This document shows, in pieces, positions 37,144 to 45,619 of a stretch of 64,000 nucleotides of DNA. Numbering within the stretch: position 1 is the first letter of the stretch; each line of letters starts with the position of its first letter. The position numbers and the translations under genes are program-made. The DNA is from Deltaproteobacteria bacterium (GTDB lineage: Bacteria > Myxococcota_C > UBA6777). The notes under the pieces were generated by a model. The model saw only the letters and a program-made list of their open reading frames with translations, was not told the origin of the DNA and made no database searches. The DNA lies in NCBI GenBank assembly GCA_006226375.1, contig SBHC01000054.1:124001-188000 (forward strand). The letters run 5' to 3'.

Positions 37144-39396
37144 TTAGCCGCCGAATTGGGTGCGGAGAGCTTCGATGGTTTCGGGGCTCATCTTTTCCAT
37201 CCACTTGCGGGCCATGCTAACCGAGCCGGTGTAGTCGTGCTTTTCTTTGTCGATCAGGTAACCAGCGTCGCTCCACTTCAACCCTTCGGGCATATCGTAG
37301 TGGTCACGAATCGCGCCAAACACTGCCGCATCACGCCAACCGGCGTCGTAGGTAAGGCTGGCTGCAGCAGTCAGCATTCCCACAAGTTCTCGCTCGACAG
37401 GATCTTGAACGGGGTAGCTGTCTTCGGTGCTGGCGAGGTGACGGTTGTACTCCACCATCGAGATAGCGCGCAGAGCTTCTTCGCCGATGTGAGCGTAGTC
37501 TTCGTTGACTTGCATCACGAAAGACTTCTCACCGTTTTCAACACGGGTATCAAACCGAACGATGGGGTCGCCTTCCGTTCCTTTGAAGTAACCGTCTGAC
37601 AGGATTCGGCCTTTGTGGCTGAAGTTGTCGTAGGTCGGGTTGTACAGGTCGATGGTGTTCCCAAACGCAGCAGCGAGGTGGGGCAATTCACCGTTGAGCT
37701 TCTTGCCTTCTGCGTTGTTGTTTCGGGGTTCCAAGGTGGAGCTAACCGCGGAGTCGACTTCCATCACATCCACGTTGAAGTGACGGTCGATGCCCATCGC
37801 AACACCATCGTTGTCGAGGTCGCGGAACTTGGCTCCCGCTTGCAGATCCAGCGGCGTGATGTAGTTACCGAAGGTCGCGTCTTTGTGGTTCCAGCCCACC
37901 GCTTCGTCTCGGATGTTGTCGTTGATTTCGCTCCAGGATTGGCGCTCCAACGAGCCATTCACCATCTCCATCAACGCCCGTACGTCTTCACCCTGGGTGA
38001 ACTGACGATCGCCATCCGGCATCGATTTGGTGTTGAAGTAGGAGGAGTTGAAGGTCGTCACCAGTTGGGCTTCGGGGAAGGCTTTGCGGACGCGATCCAA
38101 GTTGTCTTTCCCTGCACACAGGCCAAGGAAAACGAGCTTGTCTTTGCCTGTCGCATCCGGCGCATTTTCCACGGACTTGCGGGTGTTGTTTCCAAGATTG
38201 CTGTGCCCTTGGTACACGACGATATCGTAGTTGTCGTTGTCGATGTCTTTGAAGGAGTCGTTGTTGAAGTCACGAAGGTCGATGTTCACTGTGTACTCTT
38301 CGCCGTTGACCATCTTCTTCATTTGAAGCTTGCGCGGGGAGCCATTCCAGCTAGAGCGGTTGCCGTCTTCGACGACTTCGTAGCCTTCTTTTCCGAGGTA
38401 CTCCGTGACGCCTTCGTAGAAGCCTTCGCCGTGACCGGCAGCAAAGCTAATGTTAAGTTCGCGCTTGCCGTCTGCAAACCACTTGTCTGTGGGCGGGTGG
38501 GTCGGAGCGATCTCGGCCCGCAAGTCATCGACGATGTCGAACGAAGCGTCGTTCAGGGTGGACTGCACACGAACCGCGTTGAAGATCATGGACTCTTTCA
38601 AGCCACCGACCGTTTCGTTTTGGATCATACCGTGCAGAGCATCAAAGGCTTGTTGCTGCAGCTCACCTTCGGGTCCATCGTGCCCCAAGGTGCTGATCAT
38701 ATCGGTCAATACGGTAGAAGCGCTGCTGCGAAGTTGCGCGGCTTCGTTCGGAGACAGGTCGGCAACTGCCGTGTCGTTAAGCAACGACTCAATCTGGTGA
38801 AAGACCTGCGTTTTGGTTTCCAGGTTCACACCGCCGCGAGAGAAGATGGTCTCACCTTCCGCCAGTTGGTCGCTGGCTTCTGCCGCGCGGAACAAAGCTT
38901 CTGCCGACTCCTGGATGTTGCCAGGAGTTTCACCTGCAGCCGTCGAGAACACGCCCTCTTCGCTGAGAAAGACGCCGTTCTCTTCGTTGCCTGTGAGGCT
39001 CACCATCGGATCGTGAGGTGCTCCCCCCAGTTCACCAGCGCGCTCGTTCCACAGGTCGGTCTGGATCGAGAACACAGTGAAGTTGTGTTGTCCTTCCAGG
39101 GTCACGGCCTGATCATCACCGCTACGAATGGCAGCGGCCAGAGCGGTGGCTTGCTCTTCGGTCAGGTGCTCGTTGTTGATTTGCAGATGTACGCTTTCTT
39201 TTGTGGTTTTGCCCCAGCCGTCGCCGTAGTTTTTGTCCATGTGGACGAACAAGTCAACGGAGCCATCGTGAGGATTGTTGCGCAGCTCGTCTACACTTTG
39301 CGGGTTGTCTTGGCGAATCTTGTTAACGACTTCGCCCTCCACCGTCATCATTTGGCCGGAAGAAGGATCTCGGAAGCGGATTTTCATGGAAGACAT
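37144..39396 (-). CDS. Large protein with caspase/gingipain-like His-Cys core
   Basis: A 750-residue acidic protein without a signal peptide. A central segment reads like the core of a clan CD cysteine peptidase: a beta strand, DIVVYQGHSNLG (candidate catalytic His near 398), then 29 residues later LVFLGLCAGKDN (candidate Cys near 427). The strand-HG/HS and strand-xxC-G layout is shared by gingipains, clostripain, separases and caspases. Flanking Asp/Asn-rich loops (DFNNDSFKDIDNDNYD and RDLDNDGVAMGID) resemble calcium-binding loops. The N-terminal 300 residues and C-terminal 200 residues are unfamiliar. AGGATG precedes the ATG, about 8 nt away. I am fairly confident of the fold hint, less so of activity, because the usual Asp-Ala-Cys motif is Gly-Leu-Cys here. 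Confidence 0.6.
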   Translation of the reverse strand: MSSMKIRFRDPSSGQMMTVEGEVVNKIRQDNPQSVDELRNNPHDGSVDLFVHMDKNYGDGWGKTTKESVHLQINNEHLTEEQATALAAAIRSGDDQAVTLEGQHNFTVFSIQTDLWNERAGELGGAPHDPMVSLTGNEENGVFLSEEGVFSTAAGETPGNIQESAEALFRAAEASDQLAEGETIFSRGGVNLETKTQVFHQIESLLNDTAVADLSPNEAAQLRSSASTVLTDMISTLGHDGPEGELQQQAFDALHGMIQNETVGGLKESMIFNAVRVQSTLNDASFDIVDDLRAEIAPTHPPTDKWFADGKRELNISFAAGHGEGFYEGVTEYLGKEGYEVVEDGNRSSWNGSPRKLQMKKMVNGEEYTVNIDLRDFNNDSFKDIDNDNYDIVVYQGHSNLGNNTRKSVENAPDATGKDKLVFLGLCAGKDNLDRVRKAFPEAQLVTTFNSSYFNTKSMPDGDRQFTQGEDVRALMEMVNGSLERQSWSEINDNIRDEAVGWNHKDATFGNYITPLDLQAGAKFRDLDNDGVAMGIDRHFNVDVMEVDSAVSSTLEPRNNNAEGKKLNGELPHLAAAFGNTIDLYNPTYDNFSHKGRILSDGYFKGTEGDPIVRFDTRVENGEKSFVMQVNEDYAHIGEEALRAISMVEYNRHLASTEDSYPVQDPVERELVGMLTAAASLTYDAGWRDAAVFGAIRDHYDMPEGLKWSDAGYLIDKEKHDYTGSVSMARKWMEKMSPETIEALRTQFGG

Positions 39397-39581
39397 GGCA
39401 ACATCCTATGGAACGAAAAAAATAAAAAAGCAAACACCAGGTCCTTGAGAAGCCCAACACACCGCAAGAATGGTGTGAGCGTGACTCACTCAGGACACGG
39501 CGACAGGTAGCAAATCGAGACGCTAGAGTCTACGTGATTTCAGTACGTTATGCAAGGGATTTGTGGAGGAGCCTGGGAGCT

Positions 39582-42500
39582 CTAGTCGCGGATTGGGGAG
39601 TGCGGTGAGGATGAGAAGGCCTGGAGCAGATACTTGGCTGTTTCAGGAGCGTGCGCCGCATCAAGTACGCTGAAGTGACCACCTGGAATGCGATGACACT
39701 CCACAGTGTCACACAGCCGATCCCAACCCAGCGCATCCTGGTCGTAGCGTACAGGATCGATAATCGTCCCTCGAACGTCGTCCTCTTGTTCGGCAGCACG
39801 AAGTTGAACGGCATAGACCCCTTCCCACGTGTTGTCTTCCCTTTGCCTCGGTGCTGGCAGCTTCGGTGACACATACTGCGCAGCAGTGAGAAGATCCCAA
39901 TGGATCTGACGGCGCAGATTGGCTTGCGCGCCTTCTCCATCCATCACCAAAACACCCGAGCGAGCAACAAGGTTCATCCCTGTCGCCGTGGCCGCGTCGA
40001 GGTTTACGTCGCTGAAACCTTCTGGCATGGAGTCGCCCTCTAGCGCAGGCGCGATCGCATCAATCAGAATCAACGTGCAATCCTGGAGAGCGTTGGACAC
40101 TGCCGCACCGTAGGTTCCTCCAAGGGAGTAGCAACACAGGTTCCAAGGACCTTCTGGGGCGAGAGACTGTATGGTCTCAACAAACCCTTGGACAACCTCA
40201 TCAAACGTTCGTTGGTCCTTCGCGCTTGTGTTCTCAAACACCACAAAGGCAAACTCGGGAACATGAGCAGCCAACCGGACGTAAGGAAAGACAGAGCCTC
40301 CTGCAGGAGGCAGACAAAAGAATGTTTTGGACACGTCCAAAGAATCGGAAGGTTCGGCGTTTAAGACAACGTAGGGCTGCTCCACCAAAGCCTCTGACAC
40401 AGAGCGAGAGCTCAACAACGCGGCCAAAGCCTGAATGGTTGGAGCGTTGAAGATGTCCGCGGGGCTAATCGAAACGCCCGACCGTTCTTGGATGCTGTTG
40501 AGGATCCTCACGGCTGTCATGGAGTCTACGCCAAAGTCCGAGAAGCCAGCTTCGGTGGGTAGGTTCTCAGGCTCCAAACGAAGCTGCTCACACATCGACG
40601 CAACCACCCATTCTTCAGCCTGTGCTGGAGTTACAGGACCCTTGTGTGCGACAACATCCGAAGTGGAGTCACGCAACACAGCTTGAACAGGCGTTGCGGA
40701 TTCATGAACGGAGGTCAGCAAGGCTAGCTTGTTTGTCTCAAACGCTTTGCGAATCTTGAGTCGCTTTAGCTTGCCGGATGTTGTTTTGGGCAACGTCTTC
40801 TCACGGACCAAGGCAACATAGCGGCAATCCGCATCAGCGGCATGCCCCACAGACTGACGAATGGCCGCGACAATCTCATCCAGTTCATGGGCAGAGTAAT
40901 GTTTCTTTTTGCGAGGTGGTTTGACTTCAGCGACCACTGCAATCCCTTCGGTGCCTTCGTCAGGATTGTTGACACCAAAAGCAGCAACGCAGCCCGTACG
41001 AATCGAGGGATGGGCGGAACCTGCCACATCTTCAATGTCCATCGGTATGATGTTACGACCCCCGACAATGATAAGCTCCTTGGTCCGGCCACAGATGTAC
41101 ACCATGCCCTTGTGGAGGAAGGCGAGATCACCGGTCCGCAAGAATCGCGATGAACTTTCTGGGAACGTTGGGACGGAAAACTTCTCGCTGTCTTCGTCAG
41201 TTGGGGTGATGTGCCGGGTGGCCACGGACGGCCCTTCTGTCCAGAGTTCGCCCACAGCACCATCTGGCAAGACCTCGTGTGTTTCGGGATCCACAACAAT
41301 CATCGAGGTGTTGTTCTGCGGAGAGACAGCGCGGCCAACAGAGAGCAAAACCTGCGCCGAGGGATGATGAAGGGGAACACGTCTCGCGACCTTGTCGTCA
41401 CGGAGGCCATCGCGATCAAAGGCAACAACGTGAGTGTCTCCGGCTGCACCGCCAGACATGTACAAGGTGCACTCGGCCATACCCATGATATCCCGCAGGT
41501 TGTAGGAGCGGAAACCGAGAGGTCCAAAGCGTTCAAAGAAGCGCACAAAGGTCTCGTATCGACAGGTCTCTCCGCCGCTGTAGATGACAAGTTCGCTCAG
41601 GTCGATGTGCTTCAAACGGCTCATGTCTGCCTTTCGAGCCATCAGATCCAGCCCAAAATTGGGAGTCGCGGTTGCGCTGGCACCTTCAGCCTCGATAGCT
41701 TCAAACCAGCACGTGGGATCTTTGAGCCACTTCATCGCGGAGAAGAAGATCAGCGTATTGCCGATGACTGCAGGGATACAAGCACCTGTCACCACCATCA
41801 GGTCGTGCCACCAAGGGAGCCAAGTTACGCAGCGACTCCCTGGAAGTTGCACGGTGTCGCGTGTCGCGCTCAAGCAGTTTTGCATCACCATCTGATGGGT
41901 GATGTAGACCCCTCTCGGTGCACGCGTGGAGCCGCTGGTGTACTGCACATAAGCGAGTTCATCAGGCTCAGGGAACCTCTCAGGAGCTGGGCCTGTTGGA
42001 GGAGCTTTGTCTGTGCAGATCCACTTCACTCCTTCGGGCCAGGATAACGCTTTCTTTTTTCCTCGGGAGAAGACGCGCTTGACAGCCTGCAAAGGTCCAT
42101 CCATTCGAGTGAGGTTGGTGTAAAACGTATCCGTCAAAATGGCGGCTGCGGAGCAATCGTTGGCGATCAAGTTGAGCCGCTCAAAGCCCTCAACATCTCC
42201 CACCATCGGACGCGGAGGAGGAACAGGAACGGCGACAAAGCCATTAACCAAACATCCCCAGAACGCCGCCGGGAAATGGATGCTGTTGGGTGCGTACATC
42301 ACAAGCACCCGATCGCCGGGTTGCAAGCCGTAAGAACGTAACTGTTCACCAATCCCCAAAGCTTGCTGCCACATGCTGGCATAGGTCCAGGGATGTCTAC
42401 CTTTTTCGATCGCAACAAACATCTCGCGATCTGGGATGGTTTCCGCGTGAAAGGCAAAGCCATGGACAAGGGTTGGAAAGGCTTGTTCGAGATCCTCCAA

Positions 42501-45176
42501 CCAGGCGGCGCAGCCTTCTGTATCTTCCTTGCTCTCTGGCAAACGAATGGTGATGGTTCCGTTGGTATTCACGTCTCGTTGCGATGCTGCTTCTGGAACC
42601 TCACGACACACCTTTTCAACAAAGTCGCGGGTCCAGGCCGTGATGCAGTCGGTCAATTCAAAGGAGGTAAGACCACCTCCAAACCAGGTGTGATTCTTCC
42701 CTTGTTGTTCGGCCAGCTTGGTATAAAACCCTGCGGCAAAGTCACCTGGAGACACATGGGGAAAGTAGTCCCAACGTTGCAGAAAGAGAGGCTCGGGTTG
42801 CTCCTCGGGAAAGGTCGCTCCCATCGAACGCAATTCGCGCAATGTTGCCTCAAAGTACTCTTCGTCGCTTTGGCCTTCAGCGGCGTACCCCCAACAGACC
42901 ACAACATCGGTGTCTTCATGGAAGTAGATGTAAGCGCTCAAAGCTCCTTGTTGAGCGCCCTGCTCGGCCACACACAGCCCCTTGCGGCTCAAACCTGATG
43001 CGCGCACAATCGACGTCATATAGGGGAAGTAACGCACCTGCCTCAGCAAGTCTGTCTCACGGGAGTCGATGTCATCCTTGAGGAACCGCCAAGGTTTCTG
43101 GCAGGCAACAAACAATTCGTCACACTCCACAACCTCACCCGAAGACAGATGGACTTTCACAGCATCGCCAGTTCGGTCAACGTTCGTCACCGCGACACCG
43201 CACGTCACGTTGAGATCAGAGGCAAGGGTCTTGAGAAAAGGTCCAAACCCACAGGCGGGCGTTCCTCCAACAGAGTCGCCGCGTTGCAAAACAGCGTTGG
43301 CAAAGCGGAGCATGTAAGCGGAGCTGAGGTTCTCCATACCGTAGCCTGCCCCGTAAAAGAAGGGCTTGGCAAAGTCAACGATGGACTTGTTGGCCCCATC
43401 TTTTTTGAGCAAACTGGCGAGATGCTCCATTCGTTCAAAGCCAAGTTGTTCGTCCGTAAACCCCAGCTCCTCCAACTGATGCATAGTCTCGCTCAGTCCG
43501 GTGAAGACGTTCATACGGCTCATTTGTTTTTCGGTCACAGAATGACCAGGAAGGAACGTCTCATAGCCCGCTCCACCTGGAGACTCTTTCATCGCAACGC
43601 CAACCTCCTTGGCAAGCTCAGCGACAGGACCGGTCATGGAAACAAGGTGGGCGCCCACGTCATAGCTTCGCCCGTCGATCTCAACGGTTTCACATTTCCC
43701 TGCGCCAATCTCAGAGGCGGCTTCAATCACACGTACATCACAACCTCGTTGTTGCAGCTCTCGGGCCGCGACAAGACCGCCGATGCTTCCGCCCACAACG
43801 ACAACGCTTGAGCCGGGCTTAAGGGTTCGTGGATTGTCGGCAGGCCAGACGGAGCGAGGTAGAGGTTGCTTGATAGAGCAGACACAAGCCATAAGCCCCA
43901 ACGGATACATGACTCCATCATCCGTGGCCGTGGGTTGCGACGGTAAGTCTTGGAACAACCATTTGACCTTGGTAATGATGTGTTGTGCAAAGGCAGCCAC
44001 AATTCGACGAATGAGGGGGGTCGCAGGACATCGTATTTTGTGAGGGATGCCCGTGTTGGAATCGCGCGAGTTGTTGTTGTAAGGACACCCAGCAAAGGCT
44101 CCACTCTGTTGCTGAACATCGGTAGGATCTCCAGCCCAACGTTCGGGATGGAAACCTGCACCTGTGGAAAGGTTCTCGGCGTAGATCGACATCACAACCA
44201 CAGAGCCTCCTGGGATATCAACGCCGTTGACACGATGCGTCGTACCTTCGGGGAGAGTGCCCTGTTGGGTTAGCACGCGGGGATACAAGTGAGCCGCTTC
44301 CGTTACTAGCATCTGCAATGCGTCGTTGGAGTCGAGATACTCGCGACGCCACCCTGCATCCAAACCTTGCGTTGTATCGTGCGCTCGCCCTAACTCAGCC
44401 ATCATCCCCGAGATGATCGGCCCAATCGCAAACCCTGTAATCAAGCCATGCGCGATCGAATAGATGGTGTCTGTTCGAGACATCGCTCCAGTGGCTTCTT
44501 CCTTCAGAAAGTGAGCAAGCAAGCAATGTTCGGTGAGCGTCTCTGGGTTGGCTCGCTCACAGCTTTCGCCAATCCCGTCCAGAATGTCTTGGTACAAAAC
44601 GTCGGCACCGTCGAAGTCACCGCGGCCCATGGTAGCCACGACTTTGGAGAACGAGTCGGAAGGCAGAGGAGAAGGCTCCCCCATTTGAACCTCCCAGCTC
44701 AACTCCCAGGCCAGATCCAAGCAGCCTTGCTGCACGTCCAGGATCTGCTTGGAGAGCCAAGAGTCCACATGTCGCTGAAGCGTGGGAGTGAGCTGACGGA
44801 CAGCGTCATCGTGAGAGAAATGGTCCAGCACCTGTGTAATTTCGGGAATCATCCGGAAGTCGGTATCGCCAGGATACAGCAACGGGAAGTGCCCCTTGCG
44901 ATCAGCGATCCGGTCGTTCACAAGAGACCTCGCCTCTCGCCCTGTCATGTAGTACCGATGCCCACGACCTGCCACTCGAAACACAGAGTGCTTGCTCAGG
45001 TTCTCCCTCATCCACAAGTCCATGCTTGCTCCGGGAGGAGGCATGGGGACGACAGGAACATCGCGACTTTCGCGATGAAATGGACAACCCTGACCACTTC
45101 GACGCGTCGGTTCAGCAACATCACTCGATTCAACAACAACTTCGTCTGTTCCTATCTCGTCCAGCTCTACATTCAT
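39582..45176 (-). CDS. Hybrid synthase: P450-like, FAD oxidoreductase, acyl-AMP ligase, ACP, thioesterase
   Basis: A single chain of 1864 residues. Order: (1) P450-like domain, about 1-430, with a heme-loop-like IRCPAT near 385 resembling CYP152/CYP74 loops; the ExxR motif reads EAAH. (2) FAD oxidoreductase of the amine-oxidase/phytoene-desaturase type, about 455-900 (VVVVGGSIGG near 460, GAGK, DVGAH). (3) Adenylating domain, about 920-1500, like fatty acyl-AMP ligases (YTSGSTRAPRGV near 1080). (4) Acyl carrier protein with FGVDSM (phosphopantetheine Ser near 1550). (5) Type I thioesterase with CYSLGG (Ser near 1685) and a GGHFSV His. It probably activates, oxidises and releases a fatty-acid-like product; no ketosynthase or condensation domain is present. 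The start at 45176 has GGAGG 8 nt upstream; ATG at 45191 is the alternative. Confidence 0.85.
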   Translation of the reverse strand: MNVELDEIGTDEVVVESSDVAEPTRRSGQGCPFHRESRDVPVVPMPPPGASMDLWMRENLSKHSVFRVAGRGHRYYMTGREARSLVNDRIADRKGHFPLLYPGDTDFRMIPEITQVLDHFSHDDAVRQLTPTLQRHVDSWLSKQILDVQQGCLDLAWELSWEVQMGEPSPLPSDSFSKVVATMGRGDFDGADVLYQDILDGIGESCERANPETLTEHCLLAHFLKEEATGAMSRTDTIYSIAHGLITGFAIGPIISGMMAELGRAHDTTQGLDAGWRREYLDSNDALQMLVTEAAHLYPRVLTQQGTLPEGTTHRVNGVDIPGGSVVVMSIYAENLSTGAGFHPERWAGDPTDVQQQSGAFAGCPYNNNSRDSNTGIPHKIRCPATPLIRRIVAAFAQHIITKVKWLFQDLPSQPTATDDGVMYPLGLMACVCSIKQPLPRSVWPADNPRTLKPGSSVVVVGGSIGGLVAARELQQRGCDVRVIEAASEIGAGKCETVEIDGRSYDVGAHLVSMTGPVAELAKEVGVAMKESPGGAGYETFLPGHSVTEKQMSRMNVFTGLSETMHQLEELGFTDEQLGFERMEHLASLLKKDGANKSIVDFAKPFFYGAGYGMENLSSAYMLRFANAVLQRGDSVGGTPACGFGPFLKTLASDLNVTCGVAVTNVDRTGDAVKVHLSSGEVVECDELFVACQKPWRFLKDDIDSRETDLLRQVRYFPYMTSIVRASGLSRKGLCVAEQGAQQGALSAYIYFHEDTDVVVCWGYAAEGQSDEEYFEATLRELRSMGATFPEEQPEPLFLQRWDYFPHVSPGDFAAGFYTKLAEQQGKNHTWFGGGLTSFELTDCITAWTRDFVEKVCREVPEAASQRDVNTNGTITIRLPESKEDTEGCAAWLEDLEQAFPTLVHGFAFHAETIPDREMFVAIEKGRHPWTYASMWQQALGIGEQLRSYGLQPGDRVLVMYAPNSIHFPAAFWGCLVNGFVAVPVPPPRPMVGDVEGFERLNLIANDCSAAAILTDTFYTNLTRMDGPLQAVKRVFSRGKKKALSWPEGVKWICTDKAPPTGPAPERFPEPDELAYVQYTSGSTRAPRGVYITHQMVMQNCLSATRDTVQLPGSRCVTWLPWWHDLMVVTGACIPAVIGNTLIFFSAMKWLKDPTCWFEAIEAEGASATATPNFGLDLMARKADMSRLKHIDLSELVIYSGGETCRYETFVRFFERFGPLGFRSYNLRDIMGMAECTLYMSGGAAGDTHVVAFDRDGLRDDKVARRVPLHHPSAQVLLSVGRAVSPQNNTSMIVVDPETHEVLPDGAVGELWTEGPSVATRHITPTDEDSEKFSVPTFPESSSRFLRTGDLAFLHKGMVYICGRTKELIIVGGRNIIPMDIEDVAGSAHPSIRTGCVAAFGVNNPDEGTEGIAVVAEVKPPRKKKHYSAHELDEIVAAIRQSVGHAADADCRYVALVREKTLPKTTSGKLKRLKIRKAFETNKLALLTSVHESATPVQAVLRDSTSDVVAHKGPVTPAQAEEWVVASMCEQLRLEPENLPTEAGFSDFGVDSMTAVRILNSIQERSGVSISPADIFNAPTIQALAALLSSRSVSEALVEQPYVVLNAEPSDSLDVSKTFFCLPPAGGSVFPYVRLAAHVPEFAFVVFENTSAKDQRTFDEVVQGFVETIQSLAPEGPWNLCCYSLGGTYGAAVSNALQDCTLILIDAIAPALEGDSMPEGFSDVNLDAATATGMNLVARSGVLVMDGEGAQANLRRQIHWDLLTAAQYVSPKLPAPRQREDNTWEGVYAVQLRAAEQEDDVRGTIIDPVRYDQDALGWDRLCDTVECHRIPGGHFSVLDAAHAPETAKYLLQAFSSSPHSPIRD

Positions 45177-45198
45177 CAATGGGGCCTCCATGAGACGC

Positions 45199-45217
45199 CA
45201 AAGTCTTCAAGACTTTG
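45199..45217. promoter_or_regulatory. 19-bp palindrome in the synthase leader
   Basis: CAAAGTCTT, a central C, and AAGACTTTG form a perfect 9-bp dyad. It sits within the leader about 25-40 nt before the synthase start codon, between the sigma54 promoter and the gene. It could be a repressor operator or a hairpin that affects translation. Confidence 0.6.
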
Positions 45218-45389
45218 CACACATCGTTCAAGAAATGGAATGGATTCTCACCGATTTTGAAATCGTAAAAACCTTGCACCCGAGAGAGGCGAACCCTGTG
45301 GGAAGCAGCAACCTCTTGAAGTCAAAGGAGCACACCATCACAACGAGGTTCTTTCGGATGCATTTGCTTGTATCGATGCGTCTGTGTAG

Positions 45390-45406
45390 AGCAAAAGAAG
45401 TGCCAA
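45390..45406 (-). promoter_or_regulatory. Sigma54 (-24/-12) promoter of the hybrid synthase
   Basis: Read on the minus strand the sequence is TTGGCACTTCTTTTGCT, an exact match to TGGCAC-N5-TTGC(A/T) with GG and GC separated by 10 bp. Transcription would run leftward from about 45379, giving a leader of about 200 nt to the synthase start at 45176. Confidence 0.85.
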
Positions 45407-45619
45407 CCGCACGAAGTCCACTCCTGCCCACCAAGAACGAAGGTGGAAAAGACGTGAAGACAGGGGCTCAGCAAAGTCAGCGAAAAAGACGCGAAGAGAG
45501 AACGAGGGTGGGTATACATCCCAAAAGAAGGTTGGAATAGCTTGTGAAGCTTCGTTGGATTTGATGTTGGAGGAAAGACACAAACAAGGCAGGCAGAGGA
45601 GCGAGGAAAGACCTAGACT

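Larger units (their letters stand above)
45177..45619. other. Intergenic region upstream of the hybrid synthase
   Basis: A 440-bp gap between the giant Cys-rich gene (its 3' end) and the synthase, both on the minus strand. It holds a consensus minus-strand sigma54 promoter at 45390-45406 and a 19-bp palindrome at 45199-45217 just before the synthase start. Farther upstream (45520-45560) there are short imperfect dyads but no copy of the CGATCCAGGAG repeat. No gene and no clear terminator seen. Confidence 0.65.

Noticed and set aside
37615..39510. 631-residue plus-strand frame opposite the caspase-like gene
   Set aside because: It is a Val-rich antisense shadow; the minus frame has a proper ribosome-binding site, acidic soluble composition and recognisable motifs.
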